From: an uncultured Clostridia bacterium
GTDB lineage: Bacteria; Bacillota; Clostridia; Lachnospirales; CAMVHY01
Assembly: GCA_947167415.1 (NCBI GenBank)
Contig: CAMVHY010000043.1
Coordinates: 1-8,642, forward strand
Direction: 5' to 3'
DNA length: 8,642 nt
The notes under the pieces: generated by a model
Databases searched by the model: none
What the model was told of the DNA's origin: nothing
The model's input: the letters and a program-made list of their open reading frames with translations, nothing else
Shown: positions 6,779 through 8,642 of the stretch, piece after piece
Numbering within the stretch: the first letter of the stretch is position 1
Layout of the letters: every line of letters begins with the position of its first letter
Program-made: the position numbers and the translations under genes

Positions 6779-6963
6779 AAAAAACACAGCCACCTTTAAT
6801 TTAATTTATATAACTATAACACAATTAATAAAAAAAACGAACTTTGTTTTAAAAGCTCGTTTTTTGTGTACGGTAAAAAAAATTTTTATACATCTGATAT
6901 TAGATTAGGCTTTACAATCTAAGAAAAATAATTTTCCTTTAGCTATTTTTTATTTGTGTTTAT
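6779..6963. other. Intergenic region between spoIIIAH and the symporter gene
   Basis: It holds the spoIIIA terminator (6832-6865), a weak 7-bp stem at 6900-6922 with a 9-nt loop, and an A/T palindrome near 6875-6893. Between the terminator and the symporter ribosome site (AAAGGTGG, 6790-6797) the minus strand has TATA-rich sequence, including TATAAA at 6805-6810, which may be the symporter -10. No convincing -35 is visible. Confidence 0.5.
6832..6865 (-). terminator. Rho-independent terminator ending the spoIIIA operon
   Basis: The minus-strand RNA forms a 14-bp stem without mismatches (one G-U): six A-U pairs, then CGAGCUUU with AAAGUUCG, a 6-nt loop and a run of U. On the plus strand the wobble would be a C-A mismatch, favouring leftward transcription. 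It lies about 100 nt after the spoIIIAH stop codon. Confidence 0.85.
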
Positions 6964-7608
6964 TTATTTTTTTAACGTACTAATTCTTATTTGACTTGCT
7001 TTAAAACCAGTTTTTCTTTTAACTATATCTTCTATTTGTGCGACTTCTGCATCCGAAAGCATTTCTTTATTTATTACAACATCAACCGTTTCATCATCAA
7101 TTCTTACATAAGTTTCATCAAAACCTTTTGACTCTAGTAAAGATTCAGCCGCACTTTCTTTTTCTATTCTCTTTTGAATTTCGATTTTATTATCCACACA
7201 TTCCGTTTTTTTACTTTCACTCAAATTTTTATTATTAATCATATCATCAAGAATTTCTTTTTGCTTGGCTCTTGCTTGTTCCCTGTCAAGTTTTGCTTGA
7301 ACAAAATAAGAATTTTCCATTGATTTATTTACAGCGATCGCATCATTATCACTTTCTTCAAAATCATTCTTACTCTCAAATTTATTGTTTTTATCATTTT
7401 TTTTCTCAAAATCCATTTCTATTTGCGAATCAAGATTTGCATTTACCGGCAAATTTTCATCCGGCACAAGCGCAGAAATTTCTCCATTATCATTTAAAAT
7501 TATTTCGTCATTTTTTAGATTATTATCCATGTAATTTAAATATCCGGCAACTCCAACCATTATTACTAAAGCAACTATAATCACATGATTTCGTTTTATG
7601 ATAAACAT
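6964..7608 (-). CDS. spoIIIAH: Stage III sporulation protein AH
   Basis: SpoIIIAH is a mother-cell membrane protein whose outer domain, related to ring-forming secretion proteins of the YscJ/FliF type, docks with forespore SpoIIQ to form the channel needed for late forespore gene expression. Here a single N-terminal membrane segment (residues ~8-24) is followed by a long Asp/Asn/Glu/Lys-rich linker (~28-95). The conserved part starts at SYFVQAKLDREQARAKQKEI (~100-119) and ends with ESKGFDETYVRI and VAQIEDIVKRKTGF, typical of the family. The frame opens at GTG 7617, but that codon is part of the ribosome site GGAGTG (7615-7620); ATG 7606-7608, six A further on, is the better start (214 residues). 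It follows spoIIIAG by 24 nt and is the last operon gene before a strong terminator. Expression in the mother cell under sigma-E is expected from the family. Confidence 0.93.
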   Translation of the reverse strand: MFIIKRNHVIIVALVIMVGVAGYLNYMDNNLKNDEIILNDNGEISALVPDENLPVNANLDSQIEMDFEKKNDKNNKFESKNDFEESDNDAIAVNKSMENSYFVQAKLDREQARAKQKEILDDMINNKNLSESKKTECVDNKIEIQKRIEKESAAESLLESKGFDETYVRIDDETVDVVINKEMLSDAEVAQIEDIVKRKTGFKASQIRISTLKK

Positions 7609-7632
7609 TTTTTTCACTCCAAAATTTATTTT

Positions 7633-8190
7633 TTATTTCATTTTTAAAACACGAATTTTATGTGCATCGATATTTAAAATAATTTGTGTCGCTCGTATTA
7701 ATTCACTTTTTATAAAAGCATTATCTCCTCCTTCTGCAACAATAATTGCTCCAGTAATCTCCGGCATAATTTCTTTTATTATCAGTGGCTTATCATTAAT
7801 AATTATTTTTTTGGTTTCTTTTTTTTGCTCAAATGTTTCTTTCGTGCTACCAGATTTATCATTTTCATTAATTTTTGATTCGCTTGAATTTATATCTTGT
7901 GCCAGCAAAATTTCTTTTCCGTTAAATATACTTATCATTACTTTTATATTTCCTGCACCTTTTACTTGTGACAATAAATTTTCTAGTTTTAACTCCAATT
8001 TTTTTTCATACACATCACAATCAAAATCAATTTTTTTCTCTGTTTCAAAAATATTTTTTTCGCCCGTATTAATTTTTTTTTTGTCCGAATTGCTTATAAA
8101 CAGCAAAACTATTCCCAAAAGTAAACCAAAAATTAATTTCAATCCGATATTTTTATCCTGATTAACAAAAAATTTTTGTATCAGGCTCAT
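7633..8190 (-). CDS. spoIIIAG: Stage III sporulation protein AG
   Basis: SpoIIIAG is a mother-cell membrane protein that forms a large ring in the SpoIIIA-SpoIIQ channel between mother cell and forespore. The 185-residue product has one N-terminal membrane segment (~17-33) and a linker. The ring-building core starts at ENLLSQVKGAGNIKVMISIF (~70-89) and resumes after a charged, low-complexity insert (~100-128) with PLIIKEIMPEITGAIIVAEG (~135-154), ending in HKIRVLKMK. This matches the family in length and motif order. GAGGTGG at 8198-8204 lies 7 nt before ATG 8188-8190. It is followed closely by spoIIIAH. Unlike the usual tightly packed operon, 222 bp separate it from the upstream gene, which may carry its own promoter. 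Confidence 0.94.
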   Translation of the reverse strand: MSLIQKFFVNQDKNIGLKLIFGLLLGIVLLFISNSDKKKINTGEKNIFETEKKIDFDCDVYEKKLELKLENLLSQVKGAGNIKVMISIFNGKEILLAQDINSSESKINENDKSGSTKETFEQKKETKKIIINDKPLIIKEIMPEITGAIIVAEGGDNAFIKSELIRATQIILNIDAHKIRVLKMK

Positions 8191-8334
8191 TTGTTTACCA
8201 CCTCAAAAAATTTTGCACGCGATTAAATCGATTTCTTAAATAAATTTTTTGTTTCAAAAAAAAATATTTTTGCCGGCCAAAATCACTCCTTAACTAACAA
8301 ATTATTTTCAAACCAAAATAAAGCTTATGTAATT

Positions 8335-8363
8335 TTTATATTTCGCGAGCTAAAAAATTATTC
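8335..8363 (-). promoter_or_regulatory. Possible internal sigma-E-type promoter for spoIIIAG-AH
   Basis: The minus strand has GAATAAT (8357-8363), close to the sigma-E -35, a 14-nt spacer, and AATATAAA (8335-8342), a partial match to the -10 CATAcaaT. An internal sigma-E promoter driving AG and AH is known in Bacillus subtilis, which makes the place plausible, but in such AT-rich DNA the match is weak evidence. Confidence 0.3.
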
Positions 8364-8365
8364 TC

Positions 8366-8403
8366 AAAAAATAAATTCAACTTTGCTTACCAATTTATTT
8401 TTT
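8366..8403 (-). terminator. Possible attenuator or weak terminator after the spoIIIAF-like gene
   Basis: Arms 8366-8377 and 8392-8403 form a perfect 12-bp stem made only of A-U pairs, with a 14-nt loop, 10 nt after the stop codon and ending in U. Without any G-C pair its strength is doubtful; it could also protect or process the mRNA. Confidence 0.3.
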
Positions 8404-8412
8404 TTCTACTGA

Positions 8413-8642
8413 TTAATCACAAATTATATTTTCAGCGCCAATTTTATAAAGCAAACTTAATGCCTGTAAAAATTTCTTTTTATCATCAACTTTACAATCG
8501 TCACCAAAATTAATTTTTATATTTTTTATTTCACACGCATTATTTTCTTCTTTAACTTCAATTTCAGAATCCAAAATTTTTATTCCCATTTTTTCTTCTT
8601 TAACAATTTCTTCTTCAGGTTTCTTTTCTTCTTCTGGTTTTT
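8413..8642 (-). CDS. Probable SpoIIIAF, C-terminal part (5' end beyond window)
   Basis: A frame open from the window edge to TAA 8413-8415 gives 76 residues of a C-terminus. It starts with a Lys/Glu/Pro linker (KPEEEKKPEEE), followed by a small alternating strand/helix domain containing EIKNIKINFGDD and LQALSLLYKIGAENIICD at the end. The position directly before spoIIIAG is that of spoIIIAF in the conserved operon order, and a soluble C-terminal domain ending in a Tyr-x-Ile/Gly-Ala-type helix followed by a short strand fits that protein. The membrane segments expected at the N-terminus are outside the window, so the sequence match alone is weak and the name rests mostly on context. SpoIIIAF is a mother-cell membrane component of the same channel apparatus. 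The charged linker looks long and repetitive. Confidence 0.6.
   Translation of the reverse strand, partial: KPEEEKKPEEEIVKEEKMGIKILDSEIEVKEENNACEIKNIKINFGDDCKVDDKKKFLQALSLLYKIGAENIICD

Larger units (their letters stand above)
8191..8412. other. Gap inside the spoIIIA operon
   Basis: No complete gene is seen in these 222 bp. On the minus strand they hold an A-U hairpin (8366-8403) directly after the upstream stop codon, a possible sigma-E-like promoter (8335-8363), an AAGGAG sequence (8286-8291) leading into a short frame that stops within a run of nine T, and the spoIIIAG ribosome site (8198-8204). Adding one base in the T-run would open about 28 codons up to the spoIIIAG ribosome site, but the resulting peptide resembles nothing I know. 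Confidence 0.6.

Noticed and set aside
6779..6793. GTG at 6793 as the symporter start
   Set aside because: The codon lies within the ribosome-binding sequence AAAGGTGG, which is properly spaced for the ATG at 6776-6778.
6900..6922. Second terminator after spoIIIAH
   Set aside because: The stem is only 7 bp, A-U rich, with a 9-nt loop and no U-run directly after it; the hairpin at 6832-6865 is far better.
7598..8161. A 187-codon plus-strand open frame
   Set aside because: It lies antisense to spoIIIAG, whose family motifs and ribosome site are clear. The frame is rich in Phe, Ser and Ile, as expected for the complement of an AT-rich, Lys/Glu-rich gene.

Overview
The window is very AT-rich (G+C roughly 30% or lower by eye), and every gene I can support lies on the minus strand. 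The right end carries the tail of the spoIIIA sporulation operon. Strong AGGAGG-type ribosome sites, SLH cell-wall domains, forespore-channel genes and a TGA codon used as a stop point to an endospore-forming, low-G+C member of the Clostridia. They exclude Mycoplasma, although the BspA/DUF285-type repeats seen here are also common there. I cannot name the genus.

Layout, in the direction of transcription (right to left): (1) 8642-6832 holds the end of spoIIIA: the C-terminus of a protein that is probably SpoIIIAF, a 222-bp gap, spoIIIAG, spoIIIAH, and a strong terminator. AG and AH belong to the channel apparatus linking mother cell and forespore. The gap is unusual for this normally compact operon and may hold an internal promoter. 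(2) 6778-5339 is an independent AGCS-family sodium:alanine/glycine symporter gene with its own terminator. (3) 5338-4883 is a 456-bp intergenic region with three consecutive terminator-like hairpins and several TAGAAT boxes. (4) 4882-2228 encodes an 884-residue secreted surface protein (paralogue B) with BspA-type leucine-rich repeats, a duplicated beta module and C-terminal SLH domains. (5) 2227-2025 is a second copy, about 87% identical, of part of the region in (3). (6) 2024 to the window edge encodes a second protein of the same architecture (paralogue A), lacking its C-terminus. Its LRRs are largely eroded and its SLH motifs altered.

The most interesting part is the left half. Two diverging surface-protein genes are arranged in tandem, each preceded by the same cassette of terminator, promoter and leader hairpin. 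A third, apparently orphan, copy of the terminator follows the symporter gene. Paralogue B also contains a 156-bp LRR duplication that is nearly identical at the DNA level. Together these describe an actively rearranging family of envelope proteins. I see no mobile element, CRISPR array, tRNA or rRNA.
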